A stretch of DNA of 64,000 nucleotides from Ochotona curzoniae (taxonomy: Eukaryota; Chordata; Mammalia; Lagomorpha; Ochotonidae): positions 36,836,501 to 36,900,500 of the forward strand of contig NW_024465885.1 in assembly GCF_017591425.1 (NCBI RefSeq). Reading direction: 5' to 3'. The position numbers and the translations under genes were made by a program. Within the stretch, counting starts at the first letter, position 1; each line of letters starts with the position of its first letter. The notes beneath the pieces were generated by a model that saw only the letters and a program-made list of their open reading frames with translations, was not told where the DNA came from and searched no databases. Of this stretch, positions 8,998 to 22,199 are shown in pieces.

Positions 8998-11500
8998 AAT
9001 TTAATGCAGAAAATAAATACCTGGAATAAAAAAAAAATCTTACTAAAAAATGGGTCTATCTATGAATCCACTTCTGCAGTTACTTAGTTTACTCTTTTAA
9101 TACCAAGGGCAAGATCTGATGGAAAACATTAAAACAGATTTCTGTCATCTTTACTTCAAGTCTCCCACATGCTAACTCTCAGCTATCACCTACAAATACA
9201 TCCCAAGTAGTGTCTTTAGGCACAGTCTTGTCAGTAGGCTCCACATCCACATGGCTGGAATTCCAAGTGATCATCTTCTCCTCCAGAGGGGAACTTGAGC
9301 CAAGTAAAAACAGCTTCAGCCAGTCTGAGTTCTATCATTTTTGTCCTGAAATCCTTGGTGCTCCCAAGACAGGAGATGGGCAACAAAGACACATGACAGA
9401 TTAAAAAACAAAAAACATACTCTCAGCACTGCAAGCTCTGTGGATCCCACAATATCCAGAACATTAAATGCATATGTTGTTATTCCTGAAAACGGCTCTC
9501 ATCTGAGAATAAGATCTTGGTAAGGATGAGTGACAAGAATTTAGCAATGGTCAGGATTATCTCCTCATCACACTTTTCAGAAGTAACACCTATTGGTACC
9601 TTGCCACATAGCTGGGATTTAACACGTATTCCTGTGTAGAGTAAGAGAAGAAGTAAAAGAAAGGGGCAGGACAGCACATCAAATAAATTGGGTAATTTAG
9701 ATTAGAAAAATGCTTTCTTAAAGACGTTTCTTTTAGACAGCCTGAGATAAAACACTAATGCTCTTGACTTATCGCAGGTGTAACTAACCACATCTAACCC
9801 TCATTTTTCACCTGGAAGGATTTCCATCAGACTTTATTAGCCTCCATTTTTTCTTTTTCTCAGTTCAAATGTTTCTCATTAGAAACAGTCTATTTGTGAC
9901 CAATGTCTCCTTTGAACTGTAATACAGAAATTAAACATAAAAATAAATGTTATTTGCAGGAGTATCTATACAGTGATTCAGCTGTTGAAAAACATTAAAA
10001 TGAGCTCTCACTATTCTGACATACAGACCCAAATAGTATCATAATTATTTGACCATCAAGATGCTACCAAAGTGACCCTATCCAAAATAGAATCTTAGTC
10101 ATTTCTCAAGCAGACAACACACAAACAAGCCTTTGTACCTCCTGACATTGAACTGTATACTAGATAAAAATAAATAAAATAGGTCCCTTTAATTTAAATA
10201 CGCAGAAACATGTTTCTCTTTGTGTAGACTTGTAGCAAGATTTATTTGTTTTTCCTGAATTTACCATTTTTCTGAGATTCAGTTTGGATCTTTTTAAATA
10301 AATTGTTTTAAAAGAGACATGAAAGCGTAAAAAGTTTTGCTCAATCCCACACAAAACAAAATGTTTCTTCAACACAGACTTCACCACCCCAGGATTTTTT
10401 TTTTTTTACTAATTAATTGCGCTAATAGGATTGTAGTGGATTTTAATGAAACTAATTACATTCATAATTAACAACATTCTTTAAATTGTGAGTAATAAAA
10501 TGTTTGCTAACTACCCCATTTAATACTTCCCCAAAAAAGTTTTTGTTAATTTCTTAGCCAGAATTATGGGGAAAGATGGTAAATGAGATTAAGTTTAAGT
10601 GCCGAATAATTAACAAAAAGAGCAAAAATATTTATTTAGTGTGTTTGTTCTGAATGACCTTCAATGTTGAACACATTTAAATCTCATATTCTAATTACAT
10701 CTATTAATATTATTAAATAAACTTAGTTTGACAACAAGCATGAATTCCCAAATAACTATTACACCGCTCAAAGATGTAATACTACTTCTACTCTGATGTT
10801 TACCTGTGTTGTATTTTTCATCAACATTACTGGCATTTTTTTAAAATAGTGGACACAGTAAATGTGAGGTGTTTGAATTGTACACCAAAAATCTGGGTGT
10901 TGTCTACCAAGTACATTTAAGGTATAGGGGAATGGTTGTCTTTGCCCGGCTTGAGGCAGATACTAGTGTAAATGAAACAGATCCTGTTTAGCTGAAAAAT
11001 TCTCAAGTTCAAGAAAGAAATGAAAGTTGAGCCACCCTGTTGAATACAATGGAAAGCTATCAAGGGCTCAAAAAAGGTAGGGATCTGGGGGCTCCTGTTT
11101 TGAACATGTGGAGACTGAGTGCAAGCTAAAAGTAGAGTGCAAAGACATAACACATCTCATCAAGTTTATGGTGAAAACATTGAGTGGCTAAACCTCTGTT
11201 GAGAAATTAATGCAAAATATAAGAAAAAACTAAGGACTACCCCTTCAGAAACTCCAGTGTTAGTGATGTTGGTGGAGGGGTACCAGTGCAGAAAAGATGG
11301 AGGGTGTTGTGATTAGACAGAAATGGATAACAGGCCTTCAAAGAAATGTCTGTCAACAGAATCACATGCTGCTGAGGAGTCTCATAAAGTGGAGAATTTA
11401 AAAAGTTGGTTGGTTTTCACTGGGAAAATGTGTTCCTCTGCTACCAGTGTTTCTTGAGTCTAAATTTTACCAACAAAACAATAATAAAAAAATTAGGGTG
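8998..11500. other. Single-copy, AT-rich DNA; nothing classifiable
   Basis: No supported gene or named repeat. 10405-10760 is especially rich in TAAT/ATTA cores and free of recognisable repeats. Confidence 0.4.
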
Positions 11501-11504
11501 ATGG

Positions 11505-11725
11505 ATTGACATTTGGTCTGATGGCTAAGAAACCAGTCAGAGAATTTGTATTCCATAGGAGAACGCTCGTGTTTGAGTCCTGTCTCTGTTCCCTGTTCCA
11601 TATTCCTGCTAGTGACCACCACAGGAGGCAGCAGGTGCTGGCTCAAGTAGATGCCACCCATCCAAAAGAACAAGCTAGAACTTCCAGTTCCAAGCCTGGT
11701 ACAGCCCCAACCTTTGCCTTATTTG
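11505..11725 (+). repeat. Old C-SINE (decayed)
   Basis: A recognisable B-box-like 'gtgtttgagtcctgtctct' is followed by body text with 'ccccaacctttgcc'. It is heavily diverged, with no clear tail or target duplication. Confidence 0.45.
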
Positions 11726-12229
11726 TGAAAGGAAGACTCTGTCTCATCTTTCTCAGATATTTGTTGTTGCTAGTGCTGTTGCTACTGTGGCTGTTAATAA
11801 ATGTGTGTATAGATTACACATTGGAAGACTTCATCATGAAAAGAAACAAAGCAAAGTTTATCAAACAGGCCTCAGGATGCAAAGAGTTGATTTAAGATAA
11901 GTAACCTCTGAACATGACTGATGGCAGAAAAGATATAGAAAGGGGAACTGAAGGACCCTACGGTGGGTGACGTGTGATATAATGAGATGTGGAATCAGCT
12001 GCTGAAGAGCCATAACCAAAGATGCAATGAGCACTGTCCAGTGACTACAGTAGAATAATAGTGGCTTCTTTAATTAAGCAGTGATTATGTGCAGAGAACT
12101 CTTCTTCCCCAGCTGTATTCCAAAACCATGAATACCACCAGTAGCTACAGACTATATTTTATTCTACACATGTATACCTATGATAAAATTTAATTTATAA
12201 GTTAAGCATACTAATAGATTCACAGCAGT
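11726..12229. other. No feature seen
   Basis: Single-copy sequence. A 129-codon plus frame beginning at 11506 crosses into it but covers the SINE relic and has no domain I recognise. Confidence 0.35.
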
Positions 12230-12385
12230 GACTAAAAAATAAGCATAACTATAGATTGCAAAAAAAAATTCAAATTTTCCTTTTACTTCTGGAATTTTCC
12301 ATTTAGTATTTTTGGACCACAGTTGACTGTGAGTAACTGAAACTGTAGAAAAAAGCTGCAGATAAAGAAGGACTTCTGCTTAATA
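12230..12385 (+). mobile_element. Tigger/MER2-like DNA transposon fragment
   Basis: The text 'ttttggaccacagttgactg' followed by 'gtaactgaaactgtag' and an end resembling 'ggataaagaaggacttctg' fits the terminal region of pogo-type (Tigger) elements. Only one end is visible. It is ancient and non-autonomous. Confidence 0.5.
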
Positions 12386-13588
12386 TCCATTTCTGTAATT
12401 TTCCTTTCAAGGGATAGGTCTCCTCTTCCATCATGCCATCTCTTTGTGGATACTGAAGAAGTATGTTGGCTCTATCCCACTGAAGAGTTTGAGAAATTAA
12501 ACAGTTAACAGAAGATAAACTACATGCCTGTCACCTGGCTGCTACAATCAAAGGATGGTTTTGTCACTTCTCCGCAGAATTCAGATCTTTCCCCACACTT
12601 CCCTTCTGGATATTTACTTGTTGAGTGCACTCAGCAGGGGCTCACCTTCTACCTACCTGGTTTTGTCCTACCCTGTGATTGTCAGTCTTCTTTCTCCACC
12701 CATCCTTTAATGTTGGGAAGAGCTCTTCTCATCATCACCTTTTTCCTCACTCTCCCTAAAACATCTCATTCTCTCTGATCACTTGAATTTCCACTTCTAT
12801 GCTAATGAGAGCCATGTCTTCAACGGTCTTTAACTTGCATTTCTCTACTGATCTCCAGATCCAAACATGCAACTCTAATCTCCTTCATTCCAGGTCCTAC
12901 AGACGTACCCCATCATTTTCCCCATAACCTGCTCCTCCTCTATGCGCTACCCTTTTGATGGAACAGGGAAAGAATCTGTCATCCTTGAAAGTTTTCTTCT
13001 CCCTTATTCATATGTTTTTTTTATACTCAATTTGATCACTAAATTCAGTAAGTTCTGTTCACTTGTCCCTCAAATACTCTTCCTCTTTATATCTACATTA
13101 TCACAATTGTATTTAGTATCCATTTCTTCTTCTATATGCTACATTTTCACAATAAAAGCTGACCATCCAGTCTGTATTCTTGATCACTTTAAATACAATC
13201 TTCACAGTTTTCCAATTTTTAAAGTCCCATCCCTCCTGTTGGCCCCCATTCTGAATCACTCCCAATTTCTGTTCTGAGTCCCTATTTGGCAAAGCATAAT
13301 AGATTGCCTCCGGCCTGCACATACACTCTTTCCATTGCCTGAAAAACGCTTTATTTCTATGAGTGTTGACTATCCCTTACCCATCCAGCACAATAACCTT
13401 CTTCAAAATGTCTATTTTCATCCAATCAGTCCCACTTTGATACATCCTAGTAGTCTTTTAGAGCCTAACCTTTCCTCTGCCATCACTTTCCTTGAGTGAT
13501 TACCAACAGGTTTACAATATGGCTAGAATGCTAGTCCCTTAAAAGCAAACAAAATGGTACCAGGAAGCAATAGATTATGTTAGGTAAG
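12386..13588. other. Pyrimidine-rich single-copy or highly decayed repeat DNA
   Basis: Many short frames, no recognisable protein. The CT-rich, phrase-like text at 12600-13440 is suggestive of an ancient LINE-2-type relic, but I cannot support a family. Confidence 0.35.
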
Positions 13589-13735
13589 AGCACCAAAGAG
13601 GGAGTTCAATAAGCTTAGATTTGAATCCTGAAACTCTCACTGAAGTAATTGTGTGTAGGTGGTGTTGGGGAAGAGCAGGCAAATTCATCTTTTTGAGCTC
13701 CAACTTCTCTATTTATAAAATATAACCATTTGTGA
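13589..13735 (+). repeat. MIR SINE fragment
   Basis: 'gatttgaatcctgaaactct' followed at the expected distance by a 'gagcaggcaaattcatcttt...gagctc' core and 'ctatttataaaat' matches the MIR tRNA-to-core order. It contains an extra insertion of about 15 bp in the middle. It is ancient, shared by mammals generally. Confidence 0.55.
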
Positions 13736-13739
13736 TTTC

Positions 13740-14508
13740 TCTTTTTAATTACAATGAAATACAGCATAGGGCCTTGATTGAAACATGACAATATTCATTT
13801 TACTCCATTTTGCCTAATACATAGTCATCTAACTTGGCACGTATTTGCTAGTCGTACCTTCTGTTGACAGAAGTACGTAAAATCACGAGGCAATGAAAAG
13901 CTATATCTCAAAGGAGCCCTCCCAGTTACAGTGCACTTTATTGATCCTAGTGGCAGGGAATGATTGCAGACATTGATGAAAGACTTCCAAATCTAAGGAA
14001 AATACTTTGTTGGACGTTTGTATTTACATCCTGTAACAGGGAGTTCCTTCCAACTCAGTCTCTGGAATCACCATAAAAATATACATGCTATGACATATAA
14101 CACATTCCTTGTCCGGGATAAGAAGCAAAATCCTTCATATACAACCGTTATTTCCAGTTCTAAGATTTAGCCATTTAGGTTCTAATTCAGAGAAACTGTT
14201 GGTATTATTATAATAATTCTTTACCCTTGGTAAAGTTCTACTGTGGCTGCAGATCCTACTGACATCTAGCACTAAGGAAAATATATTAGAAAAATAACTA
14301 TAATTTTTCTAAATAAATTGAACAATCACAAAACAAATTACAACTCGACCTCAGGTCTCCATGTCCACGGATGAGGAAACAAACATTAGAAAGCTGTGAA
14401 AAATAATATTCAAAAATAAGAGATAAACCTTTTGATTTCAAATTTTTACCCTTAATTTCTGCTCAGCCTTTGCCAAGACAAATGAAATAAATTTTTGGAA
14501 ATAAAATA
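13740..14508. other. Single-copy DNA; nothing classifiable
   Basis: AT-rich, with no long frame and no recognised repeat. Confidence 0.4.
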
Positions 14509-14509
14509 A

Positions 14510-14826
14510 ATGGAGTGCTGGTGTCATGGCACAGCAAGCTAATCCTTCATATGTCGTCCTGACATCCCATATGCATGCCAGTTCAATTACCAGCTACCAC
14601 TCCAAGCTTCCTGCTAATATACGTGAGAAAGTAGGAGAGAATGGACCAAGTGGTGGTCCCTGTACTCATGTGGAAAACCCAGATCTCAGCTTCAGATCAG
14701 ATCAGCTCTGGCTGGGGTGGCCATCTGGGGAGTGAACTAGCAGATGGAAAATACTTCCCTGTATGTCTTCTCTCTTCTCCCTGTAACTCTGTCTTTAAAA
14801 AATAATAAAATGAATGAATAAGTAAA
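14510..14826 (+). repeat. C-SINE, old copy
   Basis: Lagomorph C-SINEs are tRNA-derived, Pol III-transcribed and moved by LINE-1. This copy shows the head (tggcacagcaagctaatcc), 'catcccatatgcatgccagttc', the body and 'ctggggagtgaactagcag', ending in an A-rich tail with (aatg/aata)n. Its many differences from 58207 indicate age. Confidence 0.8.
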
Positions 14827-14829
14827 TCC

Positions 14830-17030
14830 ATTTGCAATATTCTCCAGTATATTCTGTACAGGTACAGAGCTAAAGCCTTTACATAAAGAATCACACTTGA
14901 ACTTCAGGCCAGTTGCCTTATAGCTGCAAAACTAAATGAAGAACAGTGGCTAGATGTAATATCTGGGATTTTCAATAAATAGGTCATATCAATCCCTTTT
15001 GAAAAGCTTAAGAGGAAATACAGATGAGTGACTTCCAAATGCTTCTGGATTTAAAATAAATAAGAATAAATAAGTCTGCTTATACAGTTAAACTAAGAGA
15101 AGACTGATTTGATAATATGCACTTCATATAAGATTCAATTATCTGTTTCATCTGCTTTATCTTGCTATTTCATGGCCAGTCTAACTGACCAACATAACCA
15201 ACACAAAGTACAACTTTCACAAAAGAAAAAAACATTTCCCGCCACCCCCAAAAAGAGAAGGAACATTCCACTTTTTAAATAACCTCTCTTTATATATAGC
15301 TTACAAAAAGAAGCCCTCGCATACAAATCCAATTTCATTCTTCTCTTATGCATAATTGTTCGGCGATGAGCAAAAGCATTTCTCCAAACTAGAGCAAATA
15401 AAAAGATTTTTACTGGAAGGCTACCAGAGTCAACTTTATGGTCATTCGTGAGAAATAAAGTACAGCAGGGCCATTTAGAGACAAACTAACAAGTTGAAAT
15501 TCAAAAGCTAATATCATCTTTCATGGTTGACATGATTCTCATCTCCCTCTTTTTGATAGATCTTAGCCCCTGACTTCCAGTTCATAGTGTCCATGATTTT
15601 CATTGAAAGTGCGTAAATGCCATGAGTCTTTCCAAAGCTTACAGGAACATATTTCTTCAGGCCATTTTATCAAAAAGGAAGTTATGAGTAGAGTAGTCCT
15701 TGAGACGTCTGGCCTTCTCAGTACTTTGGTAGTATATAAAGTTTTATTACACTTGATCAAATGGTAAATCTTGTCAGCTAATCCAAAGCTTCCAATCGGA
15801 AGAATAACACATGCAAAGAAATGAGAAAGAAAAACCAGCTTGGCAGCCAACAATCTCTGCCAAAAGCCATGCTCTTTTCAGTAGGCTATGAACAATAAAC
15901 TATTTTCTGAGACACAGTGGAGAAATAGAAATTCTTCTTGTTGAGAGTTTTAACCAGAAGAAAACACTGCTTTGTAATTTTTTTAAAAGATCAAATAGCA
16001 ATAATTCTATGTAATTCAACATAATAACAAGGATACAGATAAGCCATCCTAATTGTTACCAACAACCACACTAAAACTTTGTGAATGCATTATTCATGCA
16101 TTTGAATCAAATAAGTTTCATCTCAATATATTTTGAACAAAATTTGATTCATTAATGAAGATCTCAGTTTTTTGAATCTATGTTTCTTCCACTTAATGAA
16201 AAATACCTAAAGATTGTGATAATGAGATAATAAGAGATTTTTTTCTCTTAATTACACTTCATTAAAAATTAATCATTTTACCAAACCCAAAATTCAGGCT
16301 CAGCAATAAATACATTCACTGAAAGTCCAATGTCCACATATAATATAGTCACAAGAACGGTATAGCAGTAGTGGCGACAGATTCTTGTTCTCCTCCGAAG
16401 CTTCAGAAACAGGATGTCCAAAATAGAAGAATGAGAATAGCAGGTCTTCATTTCAGTTCAAATCCACTAGCTAGTCTTATAATCTTGACATGTTGATAAA
16501 TCAACTGAATCTCTTTGGCTGCACATGTAAGTTGACCAAAATGTCTCAATAGCATTATTCTAGAGTGTGCACTTGTCTGCCAGGTTCCCACTGTGTACCA
16601 ATTCCTTGCAATGACAGAGATAAAGCAGTGAGAGAGAAAAAGAGACACAGGCTCTTTGTAATTTCTTGACATTTATGATCTGGTGTGTGAAAACAGATAA
16701 TCATCATAAGATAACATAAATTAGTCTCAACTACGATAAATTCTCTGAAATAAGACTGTTCCAAGAATCTGAGATGGAGGGATACACAAATAGAGGGAAC
16801 AAGCCCTGCCACCAGCAAGCATGAGATTTGGAACACAGAGGTGATAAAAGATAAATGTGACTCAATGACAAGCAGTGTGAAGAAATAGGGCTAACATAAT
16901 AGTTACATTCGAAAAATCATAAACTCATCTTGAATTCTCTAGCACTAGAACTGTTGAACTTTATTCAATGAATATGAGAACCATCAAATACTGTTAGAAG
17001 GGTAATAATATGATGAGGTCTGTCATTTGT
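14830..17030. other. Single-copy, AT-rich DNA; nothing classifiable
   Basis: No supported gene. Frames up to 96 codons (15853-15563 minus) show no known motif. 15900-16310 is strongly AT-rich. Confidence 0.4.
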
Positions 17031-17034
17031 AAAC

Positions 17035-17311
17035 AGGTACGAGCAGACACATTGGGCCCAAAGGTTAAAACGCCGCTATTGACATCTGCATCCCATATCA
17101 GAGTGCCTGGTTCAAATCCCAGCTCTTCTGCTTCAGATCTGGTTGTCTGCAAGTGCTTACCCCAGGAGGCAAGAAATGACAGCTCAACTACATGTGTCCC
17201 TGCTGCCCAATTCCAGGCCCCTAGCTTCAGTCTGGCCTACTCCTGGCAGATGGAGGCTTTCTCACTCTGTCTTTGCTGTCATTCTATACCCTTGCTTTCA
17301 AACAAACAACA

Positions 17312-17346
<35 letters not shown>

Positions 17347-17371
17347 ATACATACATACATACATACATACA
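17035..17371 (+). repeat. C-SINE, old, with (AAAT)n(ACAT)n tail
   Basis: 'gcatcccatatcagagtgcc', 'ggttcaaatcccagctc' (B box) and 'cctactcctggcagatgg' are C-SINE landmarks. The tail has become a compound microsatellite, (aaat)n at 17311-17348 and (acat)n at 17349-17371. Confidence 0.75.
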
Positions 17372-18620
17372 ATTTTAAATGTACATTTTTAAGATACCAG
17401 CCCAACTACAATGTAAGTAAGAAATTAGGAAGCCTCCAAGGGGAGTTAAGTAGTTGATCCATTGTTTCGGGCTAAAGAGAATGGCATTCCGTGGACAAAG
17501 TGTGGCAACACTGACCATTTGGCTATCAGGTTGGATTTTTAGGAAAAAAAAAGAATTGGAAGCCAGGCACAGCCCAAAGGTCTCTGGCTTTGTAACAAGA
17601 CACAATCTGAATACTGAAAAGAATCAGGGTGTGTGTGAAGCGGATCTGAAAGATGTTGACCATGACATGCATCTGCTATGTACCAGTGAGGATAAGCTAC
17701 TACATTTCTAATTATTCAGCTCTGGAATTTATAAAAAAATATCTTGGACTATAGTTTCAAATCTGTGAGTGTCTAGAGGAGTTGTCCTGACATGATGGGT
17801 GAATCCCACTTCGTTGCTTGAAAATGTTATGATTTTCTTGGAGTGCTGATGCCTGGAAGTTCAAGGTCAAGGAGATGGTCAGTTTGCTTCTTTCTGAGTT
17901 CTCTCCCTTACCAGCTGTTAAGATTCAATGAAAAGGCCTTAGCCAAGGGCTTGGCAAAGTGTGGATGATTAATAAGCATCAGACAGCTTTCATTCCCTCT
18001 GAGACCTCATGTGCTTTCCCACCTTCCTTCTTCAAGGTGAATGTCTTCCTTTATTGCATATATTTCCCTTGGGGAAAACACATTGGTACATGTTTACGAA
18101 ATGGGTGTGGAATTAATATGTGATCTTACGTTACTGTAATGAAGTATATCCATGCCTCAATTTGTATTTTCCTTTAGTAAATCACTTTTCAAAATACTTT
18201 AGCAAGGCTTTCATGTGGTGGACGTATTGACAATGCAGTGGGTGGTCCGGTGGAAGAGTCAGGCAAGAATTTGTGGGAATATCTTGTTAAATGAAAGGAA
18301 ATGCGGTGGCATCACAACTAAAACAAACAAGCCTAGATGTACCACAGACAGCTCTGACATAAGAGTACACCAAATTTTAAAAGACACTACTATGGGTAAT
18401 TTTCCGTTACTCAGGAGAAATTTGACAAGTGCTAATGAGATGAGATGTATCCTCATTAAATAAAAAATAGGAAACACATTTACCCTGAGTCACAAAAAAA
18501 AAAAAATCTAGGTTAGGAGAAAACATTTTCCTTGCCAGTGAGTACAATAAACAGATGGCTCATTTTGCATAAGTAATATTACCTGCTGATCGGTCATATT
18601 GTTCGAGTCTTTCTATGGGT
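17372..18620. other. Single-copy DNA; nothing classifiable
   Basis: A short phrase at about 17850-17930 ('ggaagttcaaggtcaaggag') resembles an old eutherian repeat, but too little remains to name it. Confidence 0.35.
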
Positions 18621-18624
18621 AAGT

Positions 18625-19090
18625 CACAGTTCTCCTGAGAAACAGAACCAATACGACATGTAAATTAAAGAGAAAGAAAGGACATGGAAATGAATCACAT
18701 GATTACAGATTCTGGCAACTCCTCCAATGTGTAAACAAGGTGAAGACCCAGAAAGTGGGCTAGTGTCACTTCAGTCTGAAGGTTAGAAGCTTCCAAACCC
18801 AGGAAGAGCCAATGTTTCAGCTAGAGTGTGAAAGCAGGAAAAACCAAGTTCTCATCTGAAAAGCGTCCACGCACGAGGAGTTCCCTCTGATTTGCAGGAG
18901 GTCAGCCGTTTTGTCCATTCAAGACGAACTGATCGGGAAAAGCCAACCCACATGTAAGAGTCAACCTGTTTGATTCAAGCTGTAGTCCAAATACTAAATC
19001 TCAACCACAAACACTTTCACAGGCACAATCAGAATATGTTTCATCAGAAGTCTGGGCACCCCTGGCCTACTCAAGGTTACACATAAAACT
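18625..19090 (+). repeat. Ancient eutherian interspersed repeat, class not assigned
   Basis: The text runs from 'agttctcctgagaaacagaa' to 'gtctgggcacccctggccta' and 'acacataaaact'. It follows an order I recognise from a common old mammalian repeat. I cannot name the family with certainty. Confidence 0.4.
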
Positions 19091-19094
19091 ATTG

Positions 19095-19480
19095 CGCCTC
19101 ACAAAGTACCATAAGCTGGAAACAAAGAAGGATTTATTTCATGCATTCATACATTCATGGGTCAATACCACAGAGTCATCAGCACATGGCTCTTTTGTTC
19201 CCTATGTGTTCTCATCCACATGAATTCCTTTCCCTCCTTTTTATACAAGTTGGAGGAAACACAGAGGGGTGGGAACCCACATTTGTGGTATACCACTCTA
19301 TGCCATGCATTTTTCCAGGCACTCATCATACTGTGTCCCCACAAGAATGTGGTGGCCAGAAGGACTCATCAAAGTGGCAAAACCTTGGGGAAACCATGGC
19401 AGCCAACCACTGCAGCTCAACCTTGTCAATTCAAAATCCAATCTGTCCTTGCGCCAGACTTTGCCAAACTCATTAATTAG
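19095..19480 (+). repeat. Probable ancient repeat, class not assigned
   Basis: 'cacaaagtaccataagctgg' and then 'aaggatttatttcatgc' resemble the start of a common decayed mammalian repeat. Overlapping frames up to 111 codons on both strands show no protein signature, so I treat them as chance. Confidence 0.35.
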
Positions 19481-19884
19481 AATTAACACAAGCTAGATCA
19501 CAGAGACTTCTGCACAAGCCCAGGAAATAAAACTGATTAACTATAATTACAAGATACTAGTGTTAAGGAATTCTCCAGGCAAAACATTCTTTCTATTTAA
19601 AAAATATATCAGAACCTAGATTATAAACAAAATATTGTTTATCACTGTGAATTCAGAGTAAAGGAGTTGGTTTAAACATAATGCTTATCAGCATCAACAA
19701 AAACTAGTCAATGCTACAATCTCCACAAGCAGAATCTGCGAGGTAGCAAACTTTTCTAGAAATTTCTGCCAAAGTGTATCCTGTGGATTCTTTGTTTTCT
19801 CCCTTCAGATGTCAAGCTGCCCCAGCTTATTTCCATTTGACACATTACCTCCATTAAAATTAAACTTGATTAAAAATCAAAGTA

Positions 19885-20189
19885 TGGGGTCCAGCACAAT
19901 AGTGTAGTGGTTAAAGTCCTCACTTTGAATGCACCGGGATCCCGTATGGGCACTGGTTCTAATTCTGGCAGCCCTGCTTCCCTTCCAGCTCCCTGCCTGT
20001 GGCCTGGGAAAGCAGTCGAGGACGACCCAAAGCCTTGGGAACCTGCACCCGCGTAGGAGACCCAGAAGAGCTCCTGGCTCCTGGCTTCGGATTGGCTCAG
20101 CTCCAGCCATTGCGGCTGCTTGGAGAGTGAACCATTAGATGGAAGATCTTCCTCTCTGTCAATCCTCCTCTCTCTATATCTGCCTTTCC

Positions 20190-20229
<40 letters not shown>

Positions 20230-20238
20230 CTTAAAGAA
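19885..20238 (+). repeat. C-SINE, relatively young, with (TAA)n tail
   Basis: A nearly full copy: 'ggggtccagcacaatagtgt' head, 'gggatcccgtatgggcactg', 'gagtgaaccattagatggaa', 'gatcttcctctctgtc', then a pure (taa)n of about 36 bp at 20191-20226 and 'aaatctta'. Confidence 0.9.
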
Positions 20239-20715
20239 AAAAAATCAAAGTATGCTTATATGCTATTTTGTCTCTTACCACTCCCATTTTTCTGTTCTTA
20301 ATTCCCTTAAGTCTTTAAGGATATATCTTGCTCTTTGACTATTTTCCATTAGTGTACACATAATCCTTATCAATAATGTGGTGATGTAGCACAGTAGCTG
20401 TTACATCATACCAGTGATACGCTGAGCACATTATAAATACACATTTCAGCTCAGATTATGGGACATTATGATTTCCTAATATTACTAATGGTGTTCTGAT
20501 GCTTATCTGACAACTTTGGAAAGAGTAATGATCATATTTTCTACTAAATTTTTCCACGTATCACATATGCCACCCTTTAGACATGCATTATTCCTTATTA
20601 CATGAAAGCTTGTACTCTTTCTGTTTCCTGAACCCTGTGAAAATCCAAATAGTGACTCAACAGCTAATCTGTTTGATTATTCCGACATAAAATGCTAACT
20701 ATGGCAAAAAGCAGA
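20239..20715. other. Single-copy DNA; nothing classifiable
   Basis: AT-rich, no frame of note. Confidence 0.4.
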
Positions 20716-20717
20716 AA

Positions 20718-20955
20718 AGGTCAGCGTTGTCGCATACCAGGTTAATCCATCACCTAAAACAATGACATCCCATAAGGACAGTAGCTAACCCTGGTTACAT
20801 CACTTCCAATCCAGCTCCCTGCTAATGGCACTGGGAGATCAGTGGAAGACACCCAAGAGCTTAAGCTCTTACCATCCACATGAGAGACCCAGAGAAAGTT
20901 TCTGAGTGCCAGTCTCAGCCTGGCATAGGCCTCTATCACCCTCAGGATTAACTGA
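20718..20955 (+). repeat. Old C-SINE (partial)
   Basis: 'tgacatcccataaggacagt', 'acttccaatccagctccctg' and 'acatgagagacccagagaaa' are in C-SINE order. The 3' part is missing where the LINE-1 begins at about 20956. Confidence 0.6.
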
Positions 20956-20969
20956 GCAGGACATTGAGA

Positions 20970-21700
20970 AAATGAGGGACACAAAATTCAGAAAACGCAT
21001 TATAAAGCTGGTGAAAACAATGAGAAGCACATAATACAGGAGTTCAAAGAATTTAAGGAATATGTCACTTTGGAAATGAATCAAATGAAAGCTGACATTT
21101 CAGAAGAATACAGTGGAACAAATTAACAGTACAGTGGAGAGTCTCTAAAATAGAATGAAGGAAGCAGAAGAAAGAATATCAGAATTGAAAGATATTTCCT
21201 GTCACCATAGGGAAACAAAAACTGGAAGCAGAGCTAGACCAAGCAAAAAAAAAAGTATCCAAGAATTAAAAGATACAATTAAAAGGCCAAATATAAGAGT
21301 TACAGGAGTTCCAGAAGGCACAGAAAAACAAACTGGAATTGAAGGCTTACTCAATGAAATAATAAATGAAAATTTCCCTAATCTGGAGAAAGAATTGGAA
21401 AACAATATGCAGAAGGATCACAGAACTCCCAACAGGGTTAATGAAAAGCAAACTTCACCTCAACACATGATAATCAAGCTCTCTTCAATTGAACGTAAGA
21501 AAAACATCCTTAAATATGTGCTTTATAAAAATCAAGTGACCTATGGAGGAACCCCAAACTCAGCTCACCTCTCAGAGGAATACTACAGGCCAGGGGAGAA
21601 TGGAGTGACATATTCAAGAATCTAAAAGGGGAAAATTTTCAGCCCAAAATAACGTATCCTGCAAAGCTCTCCTTTGTCTTTGAAAATGAAATAAAATTCT
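20970..21700 (+). pseudogene. LINE-1 ORF1 remnant
   Basis: ORF1p is the coiled-coil RNA-binding chaperone of LINE-1. The open segment 21155-21625 reads MKEAEERISELKD (end of the coiled coil) and later RPNIRVTGVPEGTE, ENFPNLEKELE and PQHMIIKLSS. These fit the RRM and C-terminal RNA-binding domain. Upstream (20970-21150) the coiled coil is visible but broken by stops. Beyond 21625 the C-terminal part is shifted, and it is split by the SINE at 21723. Confidence 0.8.
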
Positions 21701-21722
21701 TCTACAATAAAGAAAAGCTCCA

Positions 21723-22058
21723 GGCCTGGCAAGGTGGCTGAGCAGCGAAAAGTCCTCATCTTGAACACTACAGGATCCCATATGGGTGCCGCTTCTAGCC
21801 CTGGTAGCTCCACTTCCCATCCAGCTCCCTGCCTGTGGCCTGGGAAGGCAGTCAAGGATGGCCCAAAGCCTTGGGACCCTGCACCTGCATGGGAGATCTG
21901 GAGGAAGCTCCTGGCTCCTGGCTTTGGATAAGTGCAGCACTGGCTGTTGCAGTCACTTGGGGAGTGAATCATTGGACAGAAGATCTTCCTATCTGTCTCT
22001 CCTCCTCTTTGTATATCTGACTTTGCAATAAAAAAAAAAAATCTTAAAAAAAAAAAGA
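21723..22058 (+). repeat. C-SINE inside LINE-1, 14-bp target duplication
   Basis: Flanked by the identical aaagaaaagctcca at 21709-21722 and 22059-22072. Full length, from 'ggcctggcaaggtggctgag' to an A-rich tail with 'atctt'. The clean duplication shows LINE-1-type retrotransposition after the host LINE-1 was in place. Confidence 0.93.
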
Positions 22059-22199
22059 AAAGAAAAGCTCCAAGAATTCGCCTTTTCTAAACCTGCCATA
22101 CAAATAATATTCAAAGATGTTCTCAGGAAAGAGAAAAGGAATAGCAACTACCAAAACCAAAGGCAACTATGAAGAACACCCCACTGAAAGGCTAGCAGA

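Noticed and set aside
19141..19489. Overlapping frames of 60-111 codons on both strands
   Set aside because: Five mutually overlapping frames on both strands in a probable decayed repeat; none has coding character.
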